Assembly (NCBI GenBank): GCA_934402125.1
Contig: CAKRTY010000067.1
Span: forward strand, 1 to 7,901
Source: an uncultured Anaerosacchariphilus sp.
GTDB lineage: Bacteria; Bacillota; Clostridia; Lachnospirales; Lachnospiraceae
DNA: 7,901 nt
Direction of reading: 5' to 3'
Shown: one piece after another, positions 1 through 6,498 of the stretch
Numbering within the stretch: position 1 is the stretch's first letter
Layout of the letters: every line of letters starts with the position of its first letter
Program-made: the position numbers and the translations under genes
Notes under the pieces: model-generated
Told to the model about the DNA's origin: nothing
Seen by the model: only the letters and a program-made list of their open reading frames with translations
Databases searched by the model: none

Positions 1-1
1 T

Positions 2-1318
2 TCCCGTTTAAGTGAAAAAACCAGTCAGATCAACGCGGAGCTTTACAAGAAATACGATGTAAAACGGGGACTTCGCGACATCAGCGGTCAGGGCGTTCTG
101 GCCGGACTGACCGAGATCGGCGAGATCCACGCTTATGATATGGTGGACGGCAATCTGATTCCCTGCGAGGGTAAGCTTTTCTACCGGGGCATGGATATCG
201 AGGAGCTGGTCCGTGGCTTCGTAACCGAAAAACGCTTCGGTTTCGAGGAAATCACTTACCTGCTTCTGTTCGGCGATCTGCCGGACAATGAGGAGCTTCA
301 GATGTTCCAGGATCTTCTGGGCTCCTACCGCTCTCTGCCCACCCATTTTGTCCGGGATATCATCATGAAGGCACCCAGCAAGGATATGATGAACACGCTG
401 GCCCGGAGCGTCCTGACCCTGTATTCCTATGACGACCGGGGCGACGACATCTCCATTCCCAATGTGCTCCGGCAGTCCCTGCAGCTTATCTCGCTGTTCC
501 CGATGCTTTCGGTCTATGGATACCAGGCATACTCCCATTACCACGACGGAAAGAGCCTTTACATCCATCCGCCCAAGCCGGAGCTGTCCACCGCGGAAAA
601 TATTCTCTATACCCTGCGGCCTGACAGTAAATACACGGATTTCGAGGCAAAGATTCTGGATATCGCCCTGGTGCTGCATATGGAGCACGGCGGAGGTAAT
701 AACTCCTCCTTCACCACCCATGTAGTGTCCTCCTCCGGTACGGACACCTATTCCTCTGTGGCCGCTTCCCTGGGTTCCTTAAAGGGTCCCCGCCACGGCG
801 GCGCCAACATAAAAGTAGTGCGGATGTTTGAGGATATGAAGCAGCAGGTAAAGGACTGGACCAATGAGGAAGAGGTAGGCAGCTATCTGCGCGCTCTGCT
901 TCATAAGGAAGCCTTCGACCACGCCGGTCTCATCTACGGTATGGGCCACGCGGTTTACTCCCTCTCGGATCCCCGTGCCAATATCTTCAAGTCCTTCGTA
1001 AAACGTCTTTCTATCGAGAAAGGACGGGAAGAGGAATTTGCCCTCTACTCCATGGTAGAACGTCTGGCTCCCCAGATCATCGGCGAGGAGCGCCAGATCT
1101 ACAAGGGCGTCAGCGCCAATGTGGACTTCTACAGCGGCTTTGTATACAGCATGCTGGATCTGCCCCTGGAGCTTTATACTCCTATCTTCGCCATGGCCCG
1201 TATTGTAGGCTGGAGCGCGCACCGCATCGAAGAGCTGGCCAACAACGGCAAGATCATCCGTCCGGCTTACAAGAGCGTGGCAGAGCGCCAGGACTATGTA
1301 AAGCTGGGCGACCGGTAA
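2..1318 (+). CDS. gltA: Citrate synthase, 5' end outside the window
   Basis: Condenses oxaloacetate and acetyl-CoA to citrate in the cytoplasm, the entry to the oxidative arm leading to 2-oxoglutarate and glutamate. The reading frame is open from base 2, 46 codons before the first internal ATG at 140, and these residues already read as citrate synthase, so the true start lies before the window. 438 residues are visible, close to full length for clostridial forms of about 450. The three family catalytic residues are present: His265 in GPRHGGAN, His316 in GMGHAVY and Asp375 in NVDFYSG (counting from base 2). The C-terminal GWSAHRIEEL segment is also typical. The gene ends TAA and is followed 12 bases later by a terminator hairpin. 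It converges with the minus-strand thrC unit. A 2-methylcitrate synthase activity cannot be excluded from sequence alone. Confidence 0.95.
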   Translation, partial: SRLSEKTSQINAELYKKYDVKRGLRDISGQGVLAGLTEIGEIHAYDMVDGNLIPCEGKLFYRGMDIEELVRGFVTEKRFGFEEITYLLLFGDLPDNEELQMFQDLLGSYRSLPTHFVRDIIMKAPSKDMMNTLARSVLTLYSYDDRGDDISIPNVLRQSLQLISLFPMLSVYGYQAYSHYHDGKSLYIHPPKPELSTAENILYTLRPDSKYTDFEAKILDIALVLHMEHGGGNNSSFTTHVVSSSGTDTYSSVAASLGSLKGPRHGGANIKVVRMFEDMKQQVKDWTNEEEVGSYLRALLHKEAFDHAGLIYGMGHAVYSLSDPRANIFKSFVKRLSIEKGREEEFALYSMVERLAPQIIGEERQIYKGVSANVDFYSGFVYSMLDLPLELYTPIFAMARIVGWSAHRIEELANNGKIIRPAYKSVAERQDYVKLGDR

Positions 1319-1330
1319 TACCTTTCGATA

Positions 1331-1373
1331 AAAAAAGCCTTCCGGGTCTATAATGACCGCAGAAGGCTTTTTT
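1331..1373. terminator. Bidirectional intrinsic terminator
   Basis: A 12-base arm (1331-1342, six A then GCCTTC) pairs perfectly with 1362-1373 (GAAGGC then six T). An inner GGTC/GACC helix (1345-1348 with 1355-1358) extends the hairpin. The run of T on one side and of A on the other lets it work from either strand. It lies between the citrate synthase stop at 1318 and the stop of the convergent membrane-protein gene at 1388, so it probably ends both transcripts. Confidence 0.9.
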
Positions 1374-1387
1374 ATATCTGTACTTAT

Positions 1388-1735
1388 TTACCAGAACTTT
1401 TCGGTTCCCTTTCGCGCCATCAGCGCAAACCAGATCAGGATCAGCAGAAATACAAACATCATCACATTGTAAAGCATAGAGGGAAGCGGCGTCACATAGC
1501 TGTTGACCAGTCCCATGCCGCCATAAACCACAGCGCCTACTCCAAACACCAGCATCTTGGGTCCTATAAACGCCTTATACCCCTCCAGGTCCTTACATTT
1601 TTTCAAATCAATATCTTTGCCCATCAGGACTTCCTGCTTAATCTCACCCTTTTTTTTCATAAGAAACCAGGCATACAGCATATAGACGCCGGCTCCCGCA
1701 AAAATGATATCCAGAAAACTCCATATATTATCCAT
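1388..1735 (-). CDS. Small three-segment membrane protein, unknown function
   Basis: A 115-residue protein I do not recognise. Three hydrophobic segments are visible, at about residues 6-26, 58-79 and 86-107. Between the first two is a charged, lysine-rich stretch (about 27-57, starting MKKKGEIKQE) that would form a hydrophilic loop. The C-terminus is short and basic (ARKGTEKFW). No catalytic motif, metal-binding cluster or export signal separate from the first segment is evident. A weak AGGT ribosome site lies at 1741-1744, five bases before the ATG. The gene starts 61 bases after the thrC stop on the same strand with no terminator or clear promoter between, so it is probably the last gene of the thrC transcript, ended by the hairpin at 1331-1373. 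The protein-coding call rests on good codon structure, ordered membrane segments and operon position. Confidence 0.75.
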   Translation of the reverse strand: MDNIWSFLDIIFAGAGVYMLYAWFLMKKKGEIKQEVLMGKDIDLKKCKDLEGYKAFIGPKMLVFGVGAVVYGGMGLVNSYVTPLPSMLYNVMMFVFLLILIWFALMARKGTEKFW

Positions 1736-1796
1736 TTTTTACCTGTGTCTGCCCATCTTTCATTTAAGGACAGCGTTTCCTTTTCTTTGCTTGATT

Positions 1797-3284
1797 TTAC
1801 ATACCGAGGAATGCTTTCACAGCCGCCTTCATATCCGGTACCTCTACCACCGTATCATGAAGAACCGGCGCGGTACGGATCTCTTCCACTGCCTTCGGCA
1901 CCTCTACGCCGGAAAGCCGGGACAGTTCATCCGCCAGAGCAAAATCGTCCCTGCCCTCGCAGTTGATTCCCATGGCTTCCATGACGCTTCTGGTAAACTT
2001 ATAGGGACTTGCGGTGGAAGCAATCACGGATTTGGTCTCATCCTTCGTCTCCGCCTTGTATTTCTTGTATACACAATCAGCAACCGCTGTATGGGTATCG
2101 ATCACGTAACCGGTCTCCTCATACAGATTGCGGATGGTCTTCGCGCACTCTTCCTCTGTGGCATAATTTCCATAGAAATCACCCAGTTTTTCCCGCATGG
2201 CCGGTGTAATCTCGTATCTGCCCTTCTCGCTTAAGGACTTCATGAAAGCCGCGTCCGCTTTGTCGTCATGGTCGGCAATCCGGTAAATCAGGCGCTCCAG
2301 ATTACTGGAAATCAGAATATCCATAGAAGGAGAGGTCGTCAGCATAAACTCCCGGTTCCGGTCGTAGCTTCCGGTCTGGAAGAAATCATACAGCACCTTA
2401 TTGTCATTGGAAGCGCAAATCAGCTTCCCAATGGGCATGCCCATCTGCTTCGCGTAATATGCCGCCAGAATATTGCCGAAGTTGCCGGTGGGAACCACTA
2501 CGTTGATCTTCTCATCCTTTTCAATCTCGCCATTTGCATATAATTTCGCGTAAGCATATACATAATATACAATCTGCGGAACCAGACGACCGATGTTGAT
2601 GGAGTTCGCAGAAGAGAACTGGAAGCCTGCTGCGTCCATCTCTTTTTCCAGATCCTTATCCCCGAAAATAGCCTTCACACCGCTCTGGGCGTCGTCAAAG
2701 TTTCCGTGGATGCCGATGACCTTCACATTCTTACCCTTCTGGGTCACCATCTGCTTCTCCTGTACGGGGCTTACGCCGTTCTTCGGGTAAAATACCACGA
2801 TTCTGGTTCCCGGTACGTCCGCGAAGCCTGCCAGGGCTGCTTTTCCGGTATCTCCGGAGGTAGCGGTCAGGATTACGATCTCATTCTTTACCTGGTTCTT
2901 CTTCGCGGAAACGGTCATCAGATGGGGCAGGATGGAAAGGGCCATATCCTTGAAGGCAATGGTGGAGCCGTGGAACAGCTCCAGGAAATAAGCGCCGTCT
3001 GCCTTCACCAGCGGAGCAATCTCCGGGGTATCAAACTTCTCATCATAAGCGCTGTCGATGCAGTGCTTCAGCTCTCCTTCCGTAAAATCCGTCAGGAACT
3101 TGCTCATAACCGCGTAAGCAGTCTCCTGATAGCTCATGTCCGCCAATTTCTCCAGGCTTACGTCCAGCGCCGGAATACTCATCGGCACGAACAGACCGCC
3201 GTCTGCGGAAAGGCCTTTTAAGATAGCCTGGGAAGCAGTTACCTGCACGCCGGAATCTCTGGTGCTTCTGTATAACAAATCCAT
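1797..3284 (-). CDS. thrC: Threonine synthase
   Basis: A PLP enzyme that converts O-phosphohomoserine to threonine and phosphate, the last step of threonine synthesis, in the cytoplasm. The 495-residue length fits the long ThrC form common in Clostridia and yeast, rather than the shorter form. Visible marks are the N-terminal YRSTRD segment, the PLP-binding lysine Lys112 in HGSTIAFKDMAL, the TSGDTGKAA loop (142-150), SSANSINIGRL (224-234) and the phosphate-binding PTGNFGN loop (265-271). The start is supported by an AAAGGGGAC ribosome site (GGGG at 3294-3297), nine bases before the ATG. A consensus promoter lies about 45 bases further up, and no T-box or leader peptide fits in that short leader. 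No homoserine dehydrogenase or homoserine kinase gene is adjacent in the window. Confidence 0.96.
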   Translation of the reverse strand: MDLLYRSTRDSGVQVTASQAILKGLSADGGLFVPMSIPALDVSLEKLADMSYQETAYAVMSKFLTDFTEGELKHCIDSAYDEKFDTPEIAPLVKADGAYFLELFHGSTIAFKDMALSILPHLMTVSAKKNQVKNEIVILTATSGDTGKAALAGFADVPGTRIVVFYPKNGVSPVQEKQMVTQKGKNVKVIGIHGNFDDAQSGVKAIFGDKDLEKEMDAAGFQFSSANSINIGRLVPQIVYYVYAYAKLYANGEIEKDEKINVVVPTGNFGNILAAYYAKQMGMPIGKLICASNDNKVLYDFFQTGSYDRNREFMLTTSPSMDILISSNLERLIYRIADHDDKADAAFMKSLSEKGRYEITPAMREKLGDFYGNYATEEECAKTIRNLYEETGYVIDTHTAVADCVYKKYKAETKDETKSVIASTASPYKFTRSVMEAMGINCEGRDDFALADELSRLSGVEVPKAVEEIRTAPVLHDTVVEVPDMKAAVKAFLGM

Positions 3285-3336
3285 AGTCGTTGTCCCCTTT
3301 TTCTATGTAAGATTTCTTTTCACAAAATTCTCAATT

Positions 3337-3365
3337 ATTATAGCAGATCAAAAGAGCTGCGTCAA
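3337..3365 (-). promoter_or_regulatory. Sigma-A-type promoter of thrC
   Basis: On the minus strand a TTGACG -35 box (3360-3365) is followed after exactly 17 bases by TATAAT (3337-3342). A TG one base before the -10 box adds an extended -10 element. Predicted transcription start is near 3330, giving a leader of about 45 bases to the thrC ATG. The -35 box lies in the loop and 3' arm of the hairpin 3351-3378. Confidence 0.85.
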
Positions 3366-3378
3366 TGCGCAACTCTTT
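3351..3378 (-). terminator. Probable weak terminator after the nitrilase-family gene
   Basis: Eleven-base arms (3351-3361 and 3368-3378) pair with a single mismatch (3357 with 3372) around a six-base loop. On the minus strand the hairpin begins 15 bases after the stop of the nitrilase-family gene and runs into only four T, so termination may be partial. It physically overlaps the -35 region of the thrC promoter. The alternative reading is an operator for thrC. Confidence 0.5.
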
Positions 3379-3392
3379 ATTACGTTAAAATA

Positions 3393-4190
3393 TTAAATTT
3401 GCATCCTGTCCGCCAATTTCCAGTACAGCTCCGGCTTCCGGTCAATCTTCGCCGGAAACGCCGCCCGGTATTGCCGCACCATATCCAAATCCAGATCGGC
3501 CACCAGCAGCGCTTCCTCTCTTCCGCCGTGGGCCAGCTCCTTACCCAGCGGATCTACAACCATGGATTCCCCGCTGTAGCTTAAGGTCCTGGCGTGTCCC
3601 ACCCGGTTGATTCCGGCGATGTAACACTGATTTTCGATGGCGCGGGCCTTTAGAAGGGTCTTGAAATGCTTCACCCGATCCTCCGGCCAGTTGGCAGGAA
3701 CCACGATAAGCTCTGCCTGCGGGGAAGCCAGCTGAAAGACCTCCGGGAAACGCAGATCGTAGCAGATAATGGGTGATACCGTCCAATCGCCCACCTTCCA
3801 AAAGTTCAATGTATCGCCGCCTGCATAATGCACCGACTCGGTTCCGAAGGTGAAGGGATGAATCTTCCGATAATCCGTCAGGATCTCGCCCTTGGAACTT
3901 ATAATTGCATAACGGTTATAAGATTTCGGTTCCCGGTATTCCACATACCCCATGCCGATATACAGGCCGTATTCCACCGCTTTCTTTGCAAAATAGCGCA
4001 GCGTCTCCGGCTCTTCCGCTCTCTCGCCGATTTTCTCCGGATGCATGGAGAAGCCGGTCATACTCATTTCCGGAAATAAAATAAATTCTGCCCGCTGTTC
4101 TTTTGCTTCTTTCAGGAAGCGCTCCGCACGCCTGAAGTTTTCCAGTTTTGCCTCCCAGAGGGGCTCCGTCTGTGCCAGTGCTATCCGCAT
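3393..4190 (-). CDS. Nitrilase-family (carbon-nitrogen) hydrolase, omega-amidase-like
   Basis: A 265-residue cytoplasmic amidase of the nitrilase superfamily. The catalytic triad is visible: Glu41 in FPEMSMTGF, Lys109 in YRKIHPF and Cys143 in ICYDLRFPE, followed by the usual PANWP and KARAIENQ segments. The pattern around the lysine and cysteine resembles the YafV/Nit2 omega-amidase branch, which hydrolyses 2-oxoglutaramate or 2-oxosuccinamate. Substrate is inferred from this resemblance, not shown. I chose the ATG at 4188-4190 because it gives the family-typical MRIALAQ start and has an AAGGTGGG ribosome site at the right distance. A GTG four codons earlier (4200-4202) lies inside that ribosome site. 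The ATG is 15 bases after the leuA stop, so the gene is almost certainly co-transcribed with leuA and under its T-box control. Confidence 0.9.
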   Translation of the reverse strand: MRIALAQTEPLWEAKLENFRRAERFLKEAKEQRAEFILFPEMSMTGFSMHPEKIGERAEEPETLRYFAKKAVEYGLYIGMGYVEYREPKSYNRYAIISSKGEILTDYRKIHPFTFGTESVHYAGGDTLNFWKVGDWTVSPIICYDLRFPEVFQLASPQAELIVVPANWPEDRVKHFKTLLKARAIENQCYIAGINRVGHARTLSYSGESMVVDPLGKELAHGGREEALLVADLDLDMVRQYRAAFPAKIDRKPELYWKLADRMQI

Positions 4191-4205
4191 CGCTTTTCCC
4201 ACCTT

Positions 4206-5864
4206 TTATGCCACAGAATTGTTGATGGCTGTCAGAAGCGCGTCGATGGAAGCGCGGATGATATCCGGGTCTACGCCTGCGCCCCAGGCCAGGGTTCCGT
4301 CCGGCTTCTGGAGACCCACATAGGCGATAGCGCGGGAGCTGGAGCTCTGCTCCAGAGCATGCTCCTGATACGTAACCAGGCTGTACTCCAGTCCATATCC
4401 CTTCTTAAGCGCATTGCTGACTGCGTTCAGACGGCCGTTTCCGGTAGCGTAGAGAACCTTCTTTTCTCCCTGATACTCGGTATGAACCTCTGCGGTGATA
4501 CCGTCCACCTGCTTGAAATGTACTTCTGTAATATTGTAGGGAGTCGTAATGCCCTCGAACTTCTTCTTGAAGATCTCGAAGATCTCTTCCGGCATCAGCT
4601 CCTTGTTCTGGTGATCGGACGCGTCCTTGGCTGCATAGCCCATAGCCTCCCGCATCTTCGGCGGCAGATTGAGGCCGAAGTTGTGCTCCAGGATATAGCC
4701 CACGCCGCCCTTTCCGGACTGGCTGTTGATCCGGATAACGTCCGCGTCGTAGTTGCGGCTGACGTCGGTGGGATCGATGGGCAGATAGGGCACGGTCCAA
4801 TGCTCCGGATCGTTCTCCGCGCGATAGTTCATGCCCTTTGCGATAGCGTCCTGGTGAGAGCCGGAGAAGGCCGCAAATACCAGTGCGCCCGCATAGGGAC
4901 TTCTCTCATTGACCTTCATGCCGGTATATTTCTCATAAGCCTCGCAAATCTCCGGCATATTGCTGAAATCCATCTTGGGATCCACGCCCTGAGAATACAG
5001 GTTCATGGCCAGAGTCACCACGTCCACATTACCGGTGCGCTCGCCGTTTCCAAAAAGGGTGCCCTCCACACGGTCGGCGCCTGCCAGAAGACCCATCTCT
5101 GTGTCTGCCACGCCGCAGCCACGGTCATTGTGAGGATGCAGGGAAACGATGACGTTCTCGCGGTATTTCAGATTCTCGCACATGTATTCCACCTGGCTTG
5201 CGTATACGTGGGGCATGGAATGCTGTACGGTCACCGGAAGATTGATGATGGCTTTCTTATCCGCCGTGGGCTTCCACACATCCAGAACAGCGTTGCACAC
5301 CTCCAGCGCGTACTCCGGCTCGGTTCCGGTGAAGCTCTCCGGACTGTACTCGAAACGGAAATTGCCCTCGGTCTCGTCCGCCAGCTTCTTCAAAAGCTCC
5401 GCGCCGTCCACGGCGATTTTCAGGATTTCTTCCTTGGATTTATGGAACACCTGCTCCCGCTGAGCCACGGAAGTAGAATTGTATACATGGACGATGGCCT
5501 GCTTCGCGCCCTCCAGTGCGGCAAAGGTCTTGCGGATGATATGCTCTCTGGCCTGTGTCAGCACCTGGATGGTCACGTCATCCGGAATCAGATCCTGCTC
5601 AATCAGGGTCCGCAAAAATTCATACTCTGTCTCGGAAGCCGCCGGGAATCCCACCTCAATTTCCTTAAAGCCTACCTTACAGAGAAGCTTGAAGAAGCCA
5701 ACCTTCTGCTCCAGGGTCATGGGAACCACCAGGGCCTGATTACCGTCGCGCAGGTCTACGCTGCACCATACGGGCGCCTTATCCACATAATCCTTCTCTG
5801 CCCATTTCATGCAGGGATAGGGCGGTAAGAAATACTGTCTCTGGTATTTTCTGTAATTCATCAT
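4206..5864 (-). CDS. leuA: 2-isopropylmalate synthase, long form
   Basis: Condenses 2-ketoisovalerate with acetyl-CoA to 2-isopropylmalate, the first committed step of leucine synthesis. The 552-residue protein matches the long LeuA type. An N-terminal HMGL-like TIM barrel carries DLRDGNQ (37-43; Arg39, metal ligand Asp40), HPHNDRG (243-249; ligands His243 and His245) and FGNGERTGN (271-279; Asn279). From about residue 440 to the end is the regulatory LeuA dimer domain, which in this family binds leucine for feedback inhibition. The start is the first of two adjacent ATG codons (5862-5864), preceded by an AAGGAG ribosome site ending nine bases upstream. An in-frame ATG 16 codons earlier has no ribosome site and was not used. 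Expression is probably set by the leucine T-box upstream. None of leuB, leuC or leuD is next to it in the window. Confidence 0.96.
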   Translation of the reverse strand: MMNYRKYQRQYFLPPYPCMKWAEKDYVDKAPVWCSVDLRDGNQALVVPMTLEQKVGFFKLLCKVGFKEIEVGFPAASETEYEFLRTLIEQDLIPDDVTIQVLTQAREHIIRKTFAALEGAKQAIVHVYNSTSVAQREQVFHKSKEEILKIAVDGAELLKKLADETEGNFRFEYSPESFTGTEPEYALEVCNAVLDVWKPTADKKAIINLPVTVQHSMPHVYASQVEYMCENLKYRENVIVSLHPHNDRGCGVADTEMGLLAGADRVEGTLFGNGERTGNVDVVTLAMNLYSQGVDPKMDFSNMPEICEAYEKYTGMKVNERSPYAGALVFAAFSGSHQDAIAKGMNYRAENDPEHWTVPYLPIDPTDVSRNYDADVIRINSQSGKGGVGYILEHNFGLNLPPKMREAMGYAAKDASDHQNKELMPEEIFEIFKKKFEGITTPYNITEVHFKQVDGITAEVHTEYQGEKKVLYATGNGRLNAVSNALKKGYGLEYSLVTYQEHALEQSSSSRAIAYVGLQKPDGTLAWGAGVDPDIIRASIDALLTAINNSVA

Positions 5865-5992
5865 ATTCTTCCTCTCCTTCTGTTCTGTGTGTTGTGTTGT
5901 TCTGCATTTCATTTTTCGTATCTTCCGATAATAGATATGCGGTATGGCAACCTACAGGAACGTGGATTTCCGCTTTTTTTCGCAAACAAGAT

Positions 5993-6061
5993 AGAATCCT
6001 GCTTCGCAGGATTCTCCGCCTGCGGCGGGTCGCGTAAGCGACATGATTCCATTCCGCCGCA
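5993..6061. repeat. Cluster of three perfect hairpins in the leuA leader (REP-like)
   Basis: Three inverted repeats stand almost back to back. They are 5993-6002 with 6006-6015 (ten pairs, loop TTC), 6016-6020 with 6024-6028 (CCGCC/GGCGG, loop TGC) and 6029-6033 with 6038-6042 (GTCGC/GCGAC, loop GTAA). A fourth pairing competes with the middle hairpin: TGCGGCGG (6021-6028) is the exact complement of CCGCCGCA (6054-6061) and would enclose the third hairpin. The block lies between the T-box terminator and the leuA start. No T run follows, so it is not a simple terminator. Its compact architecture suggests a dispersed REP-type element or a structured RNA; copy number cannot be judged from one window. 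Confidence 0.6.
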
Positions 6062-6072
6062 GTGCGATCTTA

Positions 6073-6121
6073 TTTTTTGTATCATAGGAAATTCCACCAG
6101 AATTTTCTATGATACAAAAAA
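6073..6121. repeat. 49-base near-perfect inverted repeat
   Basis: Two 22-base arms (6073-6094 and 6100-6121) pair with one mismatch (6088 with 6106) around a five-base loop (6095-6099). The outermost six positions are T on one side and A on the other. On the leuA strand the first six T (6116-6121) are the U tail of the T-box terminator. The repeat would therefore form only in transcripts that pass the terminator, and would bury that U tail in a helix. It is AT-rich in its arms, unlike the GC-rich hairpins that follow it. Confidence 0.85.
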
Positions 6122-6155
6122 TCCGCCTCCGTCAGCCTGCTGCCAACGGAGACGG
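6116..6155 (-). terminator. T-box-controlled terminator (attenuator) of leuA
   Basis: On the minus strand CCGTCTCCGT (6146-6155) pairs with ACGGAGGCGG (6123-6132), ten pairs with one G-U, extended inward by four more, then six T (6116-6121). The CTCC in the 5' arm (6148-6151) can pair instead with GGAG of the T-box sequence (6183-6186). The terminator and antiterminator are therefore mutually exclusive, as expected for a T-box leader. Confidence 0.85.
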
Positions 6156-6446
6156 AAGACTTATTCGCCTTACGCGGTACCACTCCATTTTCGTGAATCT
6201 TATTCACACTCTCATCGGATACGGATTCTTCCTCAACTGATTTTCGAACCTTATATCCTCCCCGCTATAACGGTCGGGCTCCGTCTGCGTCTACTTTCCG
6301 ATTTTCTGAAAATCAAATACCGGATTTCGGACAGCCGCTCTGAGGTCAGTTCCCATTCTCTCTTCCGCTACTTCACACCAGCCAGCAGCTCTCTGAACTC
6401 CAAGGGAATCGTACTACTCCTCGTCCTCGCATTTATCTAATATCTG
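6116..6446 (-). promoter_or_regulatory. Leucine-specific T-box leader of leuA
   Basis: This leader binds tRNA and lets transcription into leuA continue when the tRNA is uncharged. The conserved T-box GGAGTGGTACCGCG is at 6173-6186. Its TGGT bulge (6179-6182) would pair with a tRNA end of ACCA, which fits the discriminator A of tRNA-Leu. The distal stem I motifs, AG bulge and GCTGGTG loop, are at 6367-6394. The helix below is TTCCC/GGGAA (6404-6408 with 6350-6354). The specifier is read as CTC, a leucine codon, at 6342-6344, followed by A. A stem IIA/B pseudoknot fits at 6261-6284 (6281-6284 with 6270-6273, and 6275-6278 with 6261-6264). The leucine reading agrees with the gene it controls. 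An overlapping CTG three bases earlier than CTC would also mean leucine. Confidence 0.93.
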
Positions 6447-6452
6447 TTTTTT

Positions 6453-6481
6453 AGGATAGCAAATAGCTATCCGGTTGTCAA
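6453..6481 (-). promoter_or_regulatory. Promoter of leuA with embedded palindrome
   Basis: TTGACA (6476-6481), 17 bases, then TATCCT (6453-6458), with TG one base before the -10 box. Predicted start is near 6446, which matches the 5' end expected for the T-box stem I. Bases 6454-6472 form a perfect palindrome, GGATAGC/GCTATCC around a five-base centre, covering most of the spacer and the -10 box, where a repressor could compete with polymerase. The promoter begins only 18 bases after the hydrolase stop codon. Confidence 0.8.
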
Positions 6482-6498
6482 TCCTTTTTTTCCTATTT

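Noticed and set aside
8..721. 237-codon minus-strand open frame opposite citrate synthase
   Set aside because: It is antisense to a gene with all catalytic residues in place; the product shows no domain features.
1736..1796. Terminator between thrC and the small membrane protein
   Set aside because: Only a six-pair hairpin with a long loop and no T run can be drawn, so co-transcription is the simpler reading.
3285..3336. T-box or leader peptide for thrC
   Set aside because: The predicted leader is only about 45 bases, with no T-box motif and no Thr/Ile-rich short frame.
4359..5828. 489-codon open frame on the plus strand opposite leuA
   Set aside because: It is antisense to an unmistakable leuA with intact catalytic motifs, has no ribosome site I can see, and its product resembles no family; it is a frame shadow of biased codon use.
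5865..5912. Upstream ATG start for leuA adding 16 residues
   Set aside because: There is no ribosome site before 5912, the added residues (MKCRTTQHTEQKERKN) are unlike LeuA, and a strong AAGGAG site serves the ATG at 5864.
5884..5990. Second promoter just upstream of leuA
   Set aside because: TTGCCA and TATTAT-like boxes are present, but only 11 bases apart; no properly spaced pair was found.
5889..6440. 183-codon plus-strand open frame across the leuA leader
   Set aside because: It runs antisense through the T-box, the terminator and the hairpin cluster; the open frame is chance, and the non-coding structures explain the sequence.
6454..6472. Palindrome as a terminator of the SleB-like gene
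   Set aside because: The hairpin is followed by TAAAAAACAG on the minus strand, with no T run, and it sits inside a promoter.
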